Positions 49,579 through 57,657 of a DNA stretch of 64,000 bases are shown in pieces. The DNA is taken from positions 62,001 through 126,000 of the forward strand of contig JAZQYO010000006.1 in assembly GCA_045633565.1 (NCBI GenBank), in the 5' to 3' direction. A program made the position numbers and the translations under genes. Source of the stretch: RGIG7450 sp045633565. GTDB taxonomy: Bacteria; Bacillota; Clostridia; RUG12999. The number at the start of each line of letters is the position of its first letter. Positions within the stretch are counted from its first letter, which is position 1. The notes beneath the pieces are model-generated. The model had not been told where the DNA came from, searched no databases, and saw nothing but the letters and a program-made list of their open reading frames with translations.

Positions 49579-49765
49579 AATAAATATTCCTTTCATATTT
49601 AAGACATTGTTTGTAACATAAATACTGCCACATAAGATTATTCTCTAAAATTTTCGCAAAAAAATTGAAAATTTAACGCATTTACAAAACACCGCTTTTT
49701 TATAGAAAATTGCATAAAAAAAGCAAGGTATATTTCAACCTTGCAAATTTCTAAATATTTTACTG

Positions 49766-50329
49766 TTATTTGTTATCCCTTAAAATCCTGTTTACTGTAC
49801 TTCTTGATAATCCTGTTTCTTTTACAATATCCACAATCTTCATACCGCTATTGGCTAATGCTTTTACAACTTCGCCTTTTTCGTTTTGTTTTGACGGTCT
49901 ACCGCCATTTCGTCCACGTGCTTTTGCACTTACCAAACCTTCTTTTGTTCGTTGGCTTATCAAATCACGTTCCAACTGACTTAAACCGCTCATAACAGTT
50001 AAAAGGAAAGCATTATACGGATTGTTGCTTGTGGTATCTAACCATGTATCTTTCAGACTTCGTATAGTAGCACCCTTATTTTTAATTTTTTCGATTATAT
50101 CCAACAAATCCTTTGTACTACGTGAAATTCTTGTAAGGTCAGTAATGATTACTGTATCACCTTCGTTTAGTTCTTCCAACATTCTTTGTAGTTCAGGGCG
50201 GTCTTTTTTCGTGCCTGTGATTTTTTCCTGATACAAAACCCTGTTATCTACGCCCACTTCTTTTAAGGCATCTATCTGCCTGTCTAAATTTTGTCCGTCT
50301 GTTGAAACTCTTGCATATCCAACTAACAT
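49766..50329 (-). CDS. Serine recombinase, resolvase/invertase type
   Basis: This 187-residue protein has the catalytic domain LVGYARVSTDGQNLDRQID (Ser9), the YQEKITGTKKDRPELQRMLEEL block and VIITDLTRISRSTKDLLDII (Arg active-site residues). A C-terminal Hin-like helix-turn-helix (MKIVDIVKETGLSRSTVNRIL) follows. It belongs with plasmid resolvases that resolve cointegrates or multimers. It lies upstream, in the transcript sense, of the Rep-like gene, with a 187-base gap. Start by ATG 50329 with AAAAGGGG. Confidence 0.93.
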   Translation of the reverse strand: MLVGYARVSTDGQNLDRQIDALKEVGVDNRVLYQEKITGTKKDRPELQRMLEELNEGDTVIITDLTRISRSTKDLLDIIEKIKNKGATIRSLKDTWLDTTSNNPYNAFLLTVMSGLSQLERDLISQRTKEGLVSAKARGRNGGRPSKQNEKGEVVKALANSGMKIVDIVKETGLSRSTVNRILRDNK

Positions 50330-50457
50330 AATAGTCAACCCCTTTTCTTTGATTAACTATATTATATCATAAACGTGTCAAAATGTAAATAGTTTTTGAT
50401 GCGTTTTTTGAAATGTTTTTTAATGATTTTCTGCCTGTTTTTCGGCATAAAAAGAAA

Positions 50458-50487
50458 TGTGCCAAAAACGAATGTTTTTGACACATT
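50458..50487 (-). terminator. Terminator of the secreted zinc-finger protein gene
   Basis: Minus strand TGTGTCAAAAAC/GTTTTTGGCACA hairpin followed by TTTCTTTTT. Confidence 0.8.
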
Positions 50488-50512
50488 AAGATAGATCACA
50501 TTGATTACTAAT

Positions 50513-51574
50513 TTAATATTCAACACTTTTGCCGTCTATTATTATTCTCCACGTTCCATCGCTTGTTAAATATGGGATTTCTCCTTTTCTTGCCTTTTCC
50601 ACAATTTCTTTTTCATAAGAGGTATATTTTCTTATTTCTTTAGGCATTTCACCAAAATTATGGCACTCGTTACAAAGATACCCCATATCACAAATACAAT
50701 CCATTCCACCTGACATTACACCTTTTCCACGGCATATTCGGCACTGATCAGCAAGTAATAAGATCCCGTGACAAGTATCACATGCAACAAATTTCACCCA
50801 ACCGTCATCACCCCACAAACAATCTTTTGTCAATTCTGTGACAATAGACTTATATATATTATTGTACGGTTCTTCACTCCACCCTTGTTGTAGTAACGCT
50901 GGAACTTCAGATTGTTTAAATATCTCACGCCGTCCATCAGCAGAATATAATTTCTGAACAGGTTCAGTATACCAACCTACACTTAATTGTGCTTCTACTT
51001 CAGACTGTTTAAATACAGCACTTTTGCCCGGGGCATATAGCGTTTGAACAGGTTCAGTATACCAACCAACCGTTAACTGCGCATCAACAGTATTAAAAGG
51101 AAAGCTCTTACTTCTGTCACCAAGAGCATATAGCATTGTATAATTTTCAGAATCATCAATTATAGACACTATACTGTCGTTCCCGTCCCAACCCACTTGA
51201 CAATCAAAGGCTTCACTTACTGCACGAAGCGGAATTAGTGTTCTGCCGTCTATAAGTTGTGCCGGGACGTCAAGAGCTTTTTCTGATTCATTTTTGTACA
51301 TTGTATAATCATTGATAGTAAATTTTACAACTGTATTTTCCTTCGTGCCAATTGCCGTTTGTGTTGAATCGTCCCAATCAACTGTGGCGCCCAATTCTTC
51401 GAAAATTTTTCTCATTGGTACTAAAGTTCTTCCGTTGATAATTTGTGGCTGAACATCAAATGCTATTTTTTCACCATTTAAGTATACACATACGTTTGAC
51501 TGTGCTGATACATTAAAAGTGAACATGCCGAGTAGTAAGACAACTACCATTGTTAAAGATGCGATTTTTTTCAT
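50513..51574 (-). CDS. Secreted copper-amine-oxidase-N-terminal (stalk) domain protein with YTEP repeats and a CxxCxGxG zinc module
   Basis: This 353-residue protein has a signal peptide (MKKIASLTMVVVLLLGMFTFNVSA). Two stalk/copper amine oxidase N1-like units follow (INGRTLVPMRKIFEELGATVDWDDSTQTA and IDGRTLIPLRAVSEAFDCQVGWDG). Then come three 30-residue repeats containing VGWYTEPVQTLY, VGWYTEPVQKLY and QGWSEEPYNNIY with FKQSEV. It ends with a cysteine module (CDTCHGILLLADQCRICRGKG, CICDMGYLCNECH) like a DnaJ-type zinc finger. It is a paralog of 54005-55159. Structured RNA copy 3 and its terminator form the 5' leader. Ligand and role unknown. Confidence 0.8.
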   Translation of the reverse strand: MKKIASLTMVVVLLLGMFTFNVSAQSNVCVYLNGEKIAFDVQPQIINGRTLVPMRKIFEELGATVDWDDSTQTAIGTKENTVVKFTINDYTMYKNESEKALDVPAQLIDGRTLIPLRAVSEAFDCQVGWDGNDSIVSIIDDSENYTMLYALGDRSKSFPFNTVDAQLTVGWYTEPVQTLYAPGKSAVFKQSEVEAQLSVGWYTEPVQKLYSADGRREIFKQSEVPALLQQGWSEEPYNNIYKSIVTELTKDCLWGDDGWVKFVACDTCHGILLLADQCRICRGKGVMSGGMDCICDMGYLCNECHNFGEMPKEIRKYTSYEKEIVEKARKGEIPYLTSDGTWRIIIDGKSVEY

Positions 51575-51604
51575 AAGAAAACCTCCTAAAAAATAATATA
51601 AAAT

Positions 51605-51815
51605 AAAAAAACGCACCAACCGAAGTCGATGCGTAAAAAAACACAAACTCCGATTGCTGCGAAACAATTTTAATAGAATGGTACTATACTCAATCTACCT
51701 AATGGAATTTGTGTTTTTAACAAATCCTAAAAGTAGATTAAGCAAAAAAGGGTATAAAATACCCATAAAAATAAAAAAATAGCACCTTTCTATAATATCA
51801 TTAAAATTGTTTCGC
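51605..51815 (-). ncRNA. Unidentified structured RNA, copy 3 (leader of the secreted zinc-finger protein)
   Basis: Closing helix GCGAAACAATTTTAAT (51800-51815) pairs perfectly with 51659-51674. Inner parts are GGGTATTTTATACCC and the stem TTAATCTAC/GTAGATTGA. The loop holds AAAACACAAATTCC, complementary over 14 positions to GGAGTTTGTGTTTT (51637-51651), a stretch outside the closing helix. It can also pair locally (GGATTTGT/ACAAATTCC). The terminator ACGCATCGAC-TTCG-GTTGGTGCGT with T7 lies at 51611-51634. The RNA shares almost no primary sequence with copies 1 and 2 apart from promoter, helix ends and the terminator loop, yet has the same pairing plan. The start codon of 50513-51574 comes 37 bases after the terminator stem. 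Confidence 0.72.
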
Positions 51816-51821
51816 ATATTT

Positions 51822-51850
51822 ATTATACCACTAAAAGTCAATTTATGCAA
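51822..51850 (-). promoter_or_regulatory. Promoter of structured RNA copy 3
   Basis: On the minus strand, TTGCAT (51845-51850), 17 bases, TATAAT (51822-51827). Confidence 0.75.
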
Positions 51851-52271
51851 GATTTCTGTTTATTTTTGTATGAATTTTATAGTAGTTCGTAAGTGAGTTC
51901 GACAAAACCCTGTTATTTCAAGGGTTTCAGGCTTTTAATGTTCCGGTCCGTAAAAAGTTCAACACCCTACAAAGCCTTATTTTAAGCCATTTTCGGTTTT
52001 TTTGCAAAATCGTTGTATGTTCGATAATAATATACAGAAGGGGCGGTGTGAATAATAGTATATTTTACTTCGATATTTCAAAACGTAACCTGATACGTGA
52101 AAACATCAGATATAGCGGATATGGGAATTTTGTTTATAAAAGCAAATGTAAACTATCCGCTATCATAACAAACAAAAAGTCAAAACTTTCCATAACTAAT
52201 CACTTGAATTTTTGTATCATTTGTGTTATTATATAGATAATGATACAATGAACTTTGTGAGGTGAAATATT
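51851..52271. other. Recombinase promoter region with two inverted repeats
   Basis: This stretch has no convincing gene. It holds ATAGCGGATA (52112-52121) inverted as TATCCGCTAT (52154-52163). TTGTATCATT (52212-52221) is inverted as AATGATACAA (52239-52248). A promoter TTGTGT (52221-52226), 17 bases, TACAAT (52244-52249) is overlapped by the second pair. Such repeats next to a large serine recombinase gene may be its operator or part of an attachment site. Confidence 0.5.
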
Positions 52272-53939
52272 TTGAACATACATCAAATCAGAGAACAGAT
52301 GAAATTTAAATCTATTTACGAGATTCCCATGAGGGTTACTTTTTATGCTCGTGTATCATCCGAGAAGGACGAGCAGTTAAACTCCCTCGACAACCAGATT
52401 ACTTATTACACTGACCTCATCAAGAAAAATCCCCACTGGGATTATGTACCGGGATATATTGATGAGGGTATATCGGGCATATCCACTCAAAAGCGAGAGA
52501 ATTTTAATCAAATGATTGAAGATGCAAAAAGTGATATGTTTGATTTTGTTATTACAAAGGAAATTTCCCGTTTTGCAAGAAATACTCTTGACAGTATTCA
52601 GTTTACTCGTGAATTATTGAAAAATGGTGTCGGTGTATTTTTTCAGAACGATAATATTAATACTTTTGATGAGGACTCGGAGCTTCGTCTTTCCATTATG
52701 TCATCCATTGCACAGGACGAGCTAAGGAAACTGTCCTCTCGTATCAAGTTTGGTCATCAGCAGGCAATAAAGAACCATGTTGTACTTGGTAATAGCAGAA
52801 TTTTCGGTTATGACAAGAAAGATAAAAAGTTAGTCATAAACGAAGAAGAGGCAAAAATGGTCCGTGAGCTTTTTGAACTATATGCTACCGACCAATATAG
52901 TATGAAACAGATTGAAGATATTTTTTGGAACAGAGGTTATCGAAACCGCAACGGCAACAAGATTGCCCATTCCACAATGGCGAATACTATTTCCAATCCA
53001 AAATACAAAGGCTATTATGTTGGTAACAAAGTCAAAATCGTTGATATGTTTACTAAGAAACAACATTTTCTTCCACCTGAAGAGTGGGTTATGTTCAAGG
53101 ATGAAACGGGAGATATTGTACCTGCTATTGTCAGCGAGGAGCTTTGGGAAGCAGCGAATACCGTTTTAGAGAGACGAAGCAAGGATGTAAAAAACAGACA
53201 GAATATTTGCAACCATGCAAATCTCTTAACGGGCAAGCTATTCTGTACTCATTGCGGAAAGGCATACTATCGCAGAGATAGTGTGGACAGGCAAGGAAAC
53301 AAAAATAGTAAATGGGTATGTAGCGGTAAAATAAATAACGGGGCAGATTCCTGCCCGTCTTTTGCAATTTATGAGGAAGAAATAAAGCCTGTTCTTTTTG
53401 ATGTGTTCAATGAAACATCTCCTGTGGCAGAGGATTTGGTTGAGTCATATATTGAAATGTATAAAACTATTGATGCCAACGGTGAGATGCTCAAAGATAT
53501 TGAGAAATTAAAAACACAAATTGAACACGAGCAGAAAAAGAAACGAAAAATTCTTGATTACAACTTAAACGGTGATTTGGATGATAAAGAATATATCCAA
53601 ATGAATAATGAGTGCAAGGCTATTATTGAGGAATTGGAAAAAGAACTTTTTGATTTGCAGGAGCAGCAAAATTCCAAGGAAGATTTCAGAAAGCACATTG
53701 AAGAAATCCGCCGAGTTTTAACTGCAGCCCAGAAGGATGCAGCAAACGGGATTATATCAAAGGAATTTGTAAACAAATATATTGATAAAATCTTTGTTAC
53801 TCCCGAGGGGGATAGATTAAAGCTTGAAATCAAGATTTTTACGGGTAAAATGTGCGAAAAGCATCTTTCCAACATTAGAAGTCGTACAGGTCACATTAGT
53901 AAAAAGATGATTCAGTCTTACGAAAACTCCATGAAATAA
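52272..53939 (+). CDS. Large serine recombinase (TnpX/integrase type)
   Basis: This 555-residue protein has an N-terminal resolvase domain (RVTFYARVSSEKDEQ with catalytic Ser29, ITKEISRFARNTLDSIQFTRELL, SSIAQDELRKLSSRIKFG). A recombinase domain follows (VLGNSRIFGYDKKDKKL, RNGNKIAHSTMANTISNPKYKGYYVG). A zinc ribbon (LFCTHCGKAYYRRDS, WVCSGK...CPSF) and a coiled coil near residues 395-480 complete it. The start is TTG at 52272 with GAGGTG eight bases upstream. It is expected to integrate and excise a circular element by att-site recombination. The left and right att sites could not be located. Confidence 0.93.
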   Translation: MNIHQIREQMKFKSIYEIPMRVTFYARVSSEKDEQLNSLDNQITYYTDLIKKNPHWDYVPGYIDEGISGISTQKRENFNQMIEDAKSDMFDFVITKEISRFARNTLDSIQFTRELLKNGVGVFFQNDNINTFDEDSELRLSIMSSIAQDELRKLSSRIKFGHQQAIKNHVVLGNSRIFGYDKKDKKLVINEEEAKMVRELFELYATDQYSMKQIEDIFWNRGYRNRNGNKIAHSTMANTISNPKYKGYYVGNKVKIVDMFTKKQHFLPPEEWVMFKDETGDIVPAIVSEELWEAANTVLERRSKDVKNRQNICNHANLLTGKLFCTHCGKAYYRRDSVDRQGNKNSKWVCSGKINNGADSCPSFAIYEEEIKPVLFDVFNETSPVAEDLVESYIEMYKTIDANGEMLKDIEKLKTQIEHEQKKKRKILDYNLNGDLDDKEYIQMNNECKAIIEELEKELFDLQEQQNSKEDFRKHIEEIRRVLTAAQKDAANGIISKEFVNKYIDKIFVTPEGDRLKLEIKIFTGKMCEKHLSNIRSRTGHISKKMIQSYENSMK

Positions 53940-53952
53940 GATTATTAAAAAA

Positions 53953-53998
53953 AGAATACCCGGCTGAAAACCAAGGTTTTTAGCCGGGTGTTTTTTTG
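53953..53998 (+). terminator. Terminator of the large serine recombinase
   Basis: ACCCGGCT/AGCCGGGT stem with AAAACC/GGTTTT extension, then TTTTTTTG. Confidence 0.9.
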
Positions 53999-54004
53999 TG
54001 TTAC

Positions 54005-55159
54005 TTATTGTCTTGCGATTGAGAAAGCATTTGCTATTGCTGTATCGGAAGTAAAGTCAGTTAAGGCTGTTCTTCTGTTACGAACAAGTTCCTGTGCCCA
54101 AGGCTCGTCAGTTCCGGCTCTGGGGTCGCCCCATTTGTAGAATCTGAGGGCACCGTAAACGCAAGTAACTGTTCGGTCGGTATTAAGCACCATACAAACG
54201 CAATTTTTTGCACTGGTGGCATTTTCTACAGTATAGGCATCTACAACTGCGACAAATTTACCTTCATAATAACCGCCGAATATAGCGTAAACCTCGGTAA
54301 TATTTATGTCTCTCAGAGTTCTTACAAACAAGCCAGTAGTAAGTTCTGCAAGATATGCTTCATCTGCTCTTTCATACGCCTTAATGTATTCTTCTCTCAT
54401 ATCTACTACCTCACCTGAGCCGTCTGTAACAGGAGCCTGAGCAACAGGTTTTTGAGCAAGGTAACCGTCTGCTATGTAAGCATTAAATTCACTTGCTGCA
54501 ATAACGAACTCTGCACCGTCAGCATTGTAAACTGTTTTAACGGGGTAAGCATAGTAACCTGAGTCAAGATAGCTCTGAAGTTCTTCGGGAGCAACGGCTT
54601 TTTCCTCGCCTGCAGCAGAATATACTAAAGTTACAGGGGTTTCATACCAACCTTTTGTAGCAAGGCCTGCTGCAGATGATTTTGCAAAAACTCTGTTTCT
54701 GCCGTCAGCTGTATGAAGTAACTGAAACTTTTCTGTATTACTTACGATGGAAACAATATTTGCTTCGCCGTCCCAGCCAACCTGAAGGCCGAAAGCTTCG
54801 CTGATTGCTCTTACGGGAACGAGAGTTCTTGAATCAATTAAAGTAGCGGGGACATCAAGAGTTTTTGCTTCGCCGTTAACAGTCATAACATTACTGTTGA
54901 TTGTCAGGCTGATTTTTGTGCCGCCTTTTTCGGATGTAACTGTCTGAGTTGCATCGTCCCAGTCAACAGTTGCACCAAGTGCTTCAAAAATAGCACGAAG
55001 GGGAACAAGAGTTCTGCCGTTTACAATTGTGGGCGGAACATCAAACTTAACGCTGGTGATGTCGATAATAACTTTGATGTTTTCCTCAGCAGACACGTTC
55101 ACAGTACAAAATGAGAGAAGCAGTGTCAGCACAAGGAGAATGCTTAGAATTTTTTTCAT
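54005..55159 (-). CDS. Secreted copper-amine-oxidase-N-terminal (stalk) domain protein
   Basis: This 384-residue protein has a signal peptide (MKKILSILLVLTLLLSFCTVNVSA). Two stalk-domain units follow (IVNGRTLVPLRAIFEALGATVDWDDATQTV and LIDSRTLVPVRAISEAFGLQVGWDG). Repeats with KGWYETPVTLVYSAAGEEK, SGYYAYPVKTVYNADGAEF and DGYLAQKP recall the YTEP repeats of the neighbour at 50513-51574. The C-terminal 140 residues are a separate domain without Cys-rich zinc motif. It is expressed from TTGACA-17-TATAAT on the minus strand near 55180-55215 without any structured leader. Cell-surface role inferred; ligand unknown. Confidence 0.85.
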   Translation of the reverse strand: MKKILSILLVLTLLLSFCTVNVSAEENIKVIIDITSVKFDVPPTIVNGRTLVPLRAIFEALGATVDWDDATQTVTSEKGGTKISLTINSNVMTVNGEAKTLDVPATLIDSRTLVPVRAISEAFGLQVGWDGEANIVSIVSNTEKFQLLHTADGRNRVFAKSSAAGLATKGWYETPVTLVYSAAGEEKAVAPEELQSYLDSGYYAYPVKTVYNADGAEFVIAASEFNAYIADGYLAQKPVAQAPVTDGSGEVVDMREEYIKAYERADEAYLAELTTGLFVRTLRDINITEVYAIFGGYYEGKFVAVVDAYTVENATSAKNCVCMVLNTDRTVTCVYGALRFYKWGDPRAGTDEPWAQELVRNRRTALTDFTSDTAIANAFSIARQ

Positions 55160-55226
55160 TATAATACCTCCATTTTATGTAATAATTATATTATAAGGTG
55201 TGTGTGAAAATTTGTCAATATAAATT

Positions 55227-55829
55227 TTAAATTTCCCGTCTTGCTTCGAGAGATTTTGAAAGGGTGACCTCATCGGCATATTCAAGGTCGCCACCGACGG
55301 GAATTCCCTGAGCAATCCTTGTTACTTTTACGCCTAGAGGGGACAGGAGTCTTGAAATATAAATGGCAGTTGCTTCGCCTTCAACGGTTAAATTTGTGGC
55401 AGCGATTACCTCTTTAACCTCAGGGGTAATCCTTGACACAAGTTCTTTAATAAAAATATCATCGGGGCCTACGTTATCCATAGGTGAAATTACACCGTGG
55501 AGAACGTGATAAAGACCGCTATATTCTCCGGTTTTTTCAATCGCCAGAACGTCTTTTGGACTTTCCACCACACAGATAACCGACCTGTCCCGTTTGTGGC
55601 CTGAGCAAATAGCACAGGGGGAAATGTCCGTCAGATTTTTGCAGGTTTCGCAGTATGTTATATTCTTTTTTGCATTAATCAGTGCATCCGAAAAGCTTTT
55701 TGCAAAAGAATCGGGCATATTTAGAATATGAAAAGCCAGTCTTGCAGCGGTTTTTCTGCCAATTCCGGGAAGCCGCGCGAATGCATCTATAAGGTCTTCC
55801 AAAGGGGGAATATAATTCAAAGAAAACAC
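55227..55829 (-). CDS. recR: Recombination protein RecR
   Basis: This 200-residue protein has the helix-hairpin-helix (LPGIGRKTAARLAFHIL), a four-Cys zinc finger (CETCKNLTDISPCAIC) and the Toprim domain (VICVVESPKDVLAIEKTGEYSGLYHVLHG, ATNLTVEGEATAIYI). It acts with RecO and RecF in gap repair. In many Firmicutes recR follows dnaX and a YbaB gene, but here neither is adjacent. Confidence 0.97.
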   Translation of the reverse strand: MFSLNYIPPLEDLIDAFARLPGIGRKTAARLAFHILNMPDSFAKSFSDALINAKKNITYCETCKNLTDISPCAICSGHKRDRSVICVVESPKDVLAIEKTGEYSGLYHVLHGVISPMDNVGPDDIFIKELVSRITPEVKEVIAATNLTVEGEATAIYISRLLSPLGVKVTRIAQGIPVGGDLEYADEVTLSKSLEARREI

Positions 55830-55906
55830 CTCGTTTCAATAATTATTTTACCATAAAAAATCAAATAATTCAATAGCAATAAAGAAATAATATATATAAC
55901 TTGTTT

Positions 55907-55935
55907 AAAAAAAATCAACGGGCGGTTGATTTTTT
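55907..55935. terminator. Terminator-like hairpin between recR and iscS
   Basis: AAAATCAAC/GTTGATTTT with loop GGGCG and flanking A- and T-runs. There is no gene ending here, so it may instead be an operator or a boundary between divergent promoters. Confidence 0.5.
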
Positions 55936-55949
55936 GTAGAAAAATGCTA

Positions 55950-55978
55950 TTGCAAATCAAGTGCAATAATAGTATAAT
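55950..55978 (+). promoter_or_regulatory. Promoter of iscS-iscU with overlapping dyad
   Basis: TTGCAA (55950-55955), 17 bases, TATAAT (55973-55978). CTATTGCA and TGCAAT(A)ATAG form an inverted repeat across -35 and spacer, a possible binding site for a regulator of iron-sulfur genes. Confidence 0.65.
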
Positions 55979-56026
55979 GATAAATGGCAATTTTTTTTAG
56001 TAAATACTTAAGAGGATGATATAAAA

Positions 56027-57190
56027 TTGAGTAAACAGATTTATTTTGATAATGCAGCCACCACTCAGGTAAGGCCAGAGGTTGTTGCGAAGATGCTGCC
56101 AATCTTCACAAATCAGTTTGGCAACCCGTCTGCTCTTTACAAAATGGGCGAGGAAGCCAAAAAGATTGCTGAAGAGGCAAGGGAAAATATTGCATATTTC
56201 CTTGGGGCAGACCCGAAAGAGATATTTTTTACCGGTTCGGGCAGTGAGGCGGACAACTGGGCTATAAAAGGGACGGCTTATGCTTTAAGAGATAAAGGTA
56301 ATCATATAATTACAACTGCTTTTGAACATCATGCGGTGCTGCACACTTGTCAGCAGCTTGAAAAAGAAGGATTCGAGGTTACTTACATCAAACCCGGCAG
56401 CGACGGACTTATTAATCCTGAAGATATAAGAAATGCAATTACAGATAAAACCATTCTCATTTCGGTGATGTTTGCCAATAATGAGATAGGCACAATTCAG
56501 CCTATAGCGGAAATTTCACTTATAGCGGCTGAACACAGAGTAAAATTCCATACAGATGCTGTTCAGGCTTCAGGCGTTCTGCCAATTAATGTTCGTGAAC
56601 TGGGGATTGATATGCTTTCAATGTCGGCCCACAAGTTCCACGGGCCTAAAGGTATAGGCGCGCTTTATGTGAAAAAAGGTACAAGACTTAATAACCTTAT
56701 TCACGGAGGCGGTCAGGAATCGGGCAAACGTGCAGGAACAGAAAATGTTCCGTTTATGGCAGGTATGGCAAAGGCTTTTGAAATGGCGCATATACAGATG
56801 GAGGAAAACTATCTTAAGGTTGCACAGATGAGAGATTATCTGATTGCAAATGTTGTTTCGAGAATCCCGAGAGTGAGGGTGAACGGTCATCTTACAAAAA
56901 GACTTCCGGGTAACGCAAACTTTTCAATTGAGTGTATTGAGGGCGAAAGTCTCCTTTTGATGCTCAACATGAAAGGGATTGCCTGCTCAAGCGGAAGTGC
57001 CTGTGCATCACAGTCGCTTGACCCGTCACATGTGCTACTTTCAATCGGACTTCCGCATGAAATAGCACATGGTTCAATAAGAGTTACGCTTTCGGAAGAT
57101 AACACTTATGCGGAAATAGATTATTTTGTAAATACACTTGAAGAAATAGTAAAAAAACTGCGGGCACTTTCACCGCTTTGGGAGGAATAA
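56027..57190 (+). CDS. iscS: Cysteine desulfurase (NifS/IscS type)
   Basis: This 387-residue PLP enzyme takes sulfur from cysteine for Fe-S clusters and thio-modifications. IYFDNAATTQVRPEV, FTGSGSEADNWAIKG, FEHHAVLHTC, FHTDAVQASG and SMSAHKFHGPKGIGALYV (Schiff-base Lys) are seen. CSSGSACASQSLDPSHVL carries the active-site Cys loop. The start is TTG 56027 with AAGAGGA. The scaffold gene iscU follows after 3 bases. No iscR is adjacent. Confidence 0.95.
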   Translation: MSKQIYFDNAATTQVRPEVVAKMLPIFTNQFGNPSALYKMGEEAKKIAEEARENIAYFLGADPKEIFFTGSGSEADNWAIKGTAYALRDKGNHIITTAFEHHAVLHTCQQLEKEGFEVTYIKPGSDGLINPEDIRNAITDKTILISVMFANNEIGTIQPIAEISLIAAEHRVKFHTDAVQASGVLPINVRELGIDMLSMSAHKFHGPKGIGALYVKKGTRLNNLIHGGGQESGKRAGTENVPFMAGMAKAFEMAHIQMEENYLKVAQMRDYLIANVVSRIPRVRVNGHLTKRLPGNANFSIECIEGESLLLMLNMKGIACSSGSACASQSLDPSHVLLSIGLPHEIAHGSIRVTLSEDNTYAEIDYFVNTLEEIVKKLRALSPLWEE

Positions 57191-57193
57191 AAA

Positions 57194-57625
57194 TTGTATA
57201 CAGATAAAGTTATGGAGCATTTTTCAAATCCGCACAACAGCGGAGAGCTTGAAAATGCCAACGCAATAGGCACCGTGGGAAATGCGAAATGCGGTGATAT
57301 TATGAAAATGTATATGTATATTGAAAATGAGGTTATAAAAGACATCAGTTTCAAAACATTCGGCTGTGGAGCAGCCATTGCAACAAGCTCGGTTGCTACT
57401 GACATGGTTAAAGGTAAAACAATCGAGGAAGCTCTTAAGATAACCAATCAGCAGGTTGTTGACGAGCTTGGCGGACTTCCGCCGGCGAAAATTCATTGCT
57501 CGGTACTTGCAAAAGAAGCTATAGAAGCAGCAGTTGCAGATTACTACAAACGTCAGGGCATAGAAAATGATATTACAAAAAAAGCCTGTGACGGTTGCTG
57601 CGAAAACTGCAATCATCATCACTAA
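57194..57625 (+). CDS. iscU: Iron-sulfur cluster scaffold IscU/NifU-like
   Basis: This 143-residue protein has the three scaffold Cys (GNAKCGDIMKMY, FKTFGCGAAIATSS, PPAKIHCSVLA). The extra C-terminal tail CDGCCENCNHHH is rich in Cys and His and may bind metal. TTG start 57194 with GGAGGA. Paired with iscS, it should assemble Fe-S clusters from the sulfur supplied by the desulfurase. Confidence 0.95.
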   Translation: MYTDKVMEHFSNPHNSGELENANAIGTVGNAKCGDIMKMYMYIENEVIKDISFKTFGCGAAIATSSVATDMVKGKTIEEALKITNQQVVDELGGLPPAKIHCSVLAKEAIEAAVADYYKRQGIENDITKKACDGCCENCNHHH

Positions 57626-57657
57626 TAAAATTTATTTATATAAAAGGAGAATATATA

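Noticed and set aside
1917..51850. Structured RNA copies as retron ncRNA
   Set aside because: The long closing helix recalls retron a1/a2 ends, but no reverse transcriptase gene is nearby at any of the three sites, and each copy ends in a terminator.
52048..52236. 62-residue open frame with GTG start upstream of the serine recombinase
   Set aside because: It has a fair ribosome binding site, but its composition is random-looking, it overlaps the recombinase promoter and both inverted repeats, and I recognise no family. Kept as regulatory DNA.
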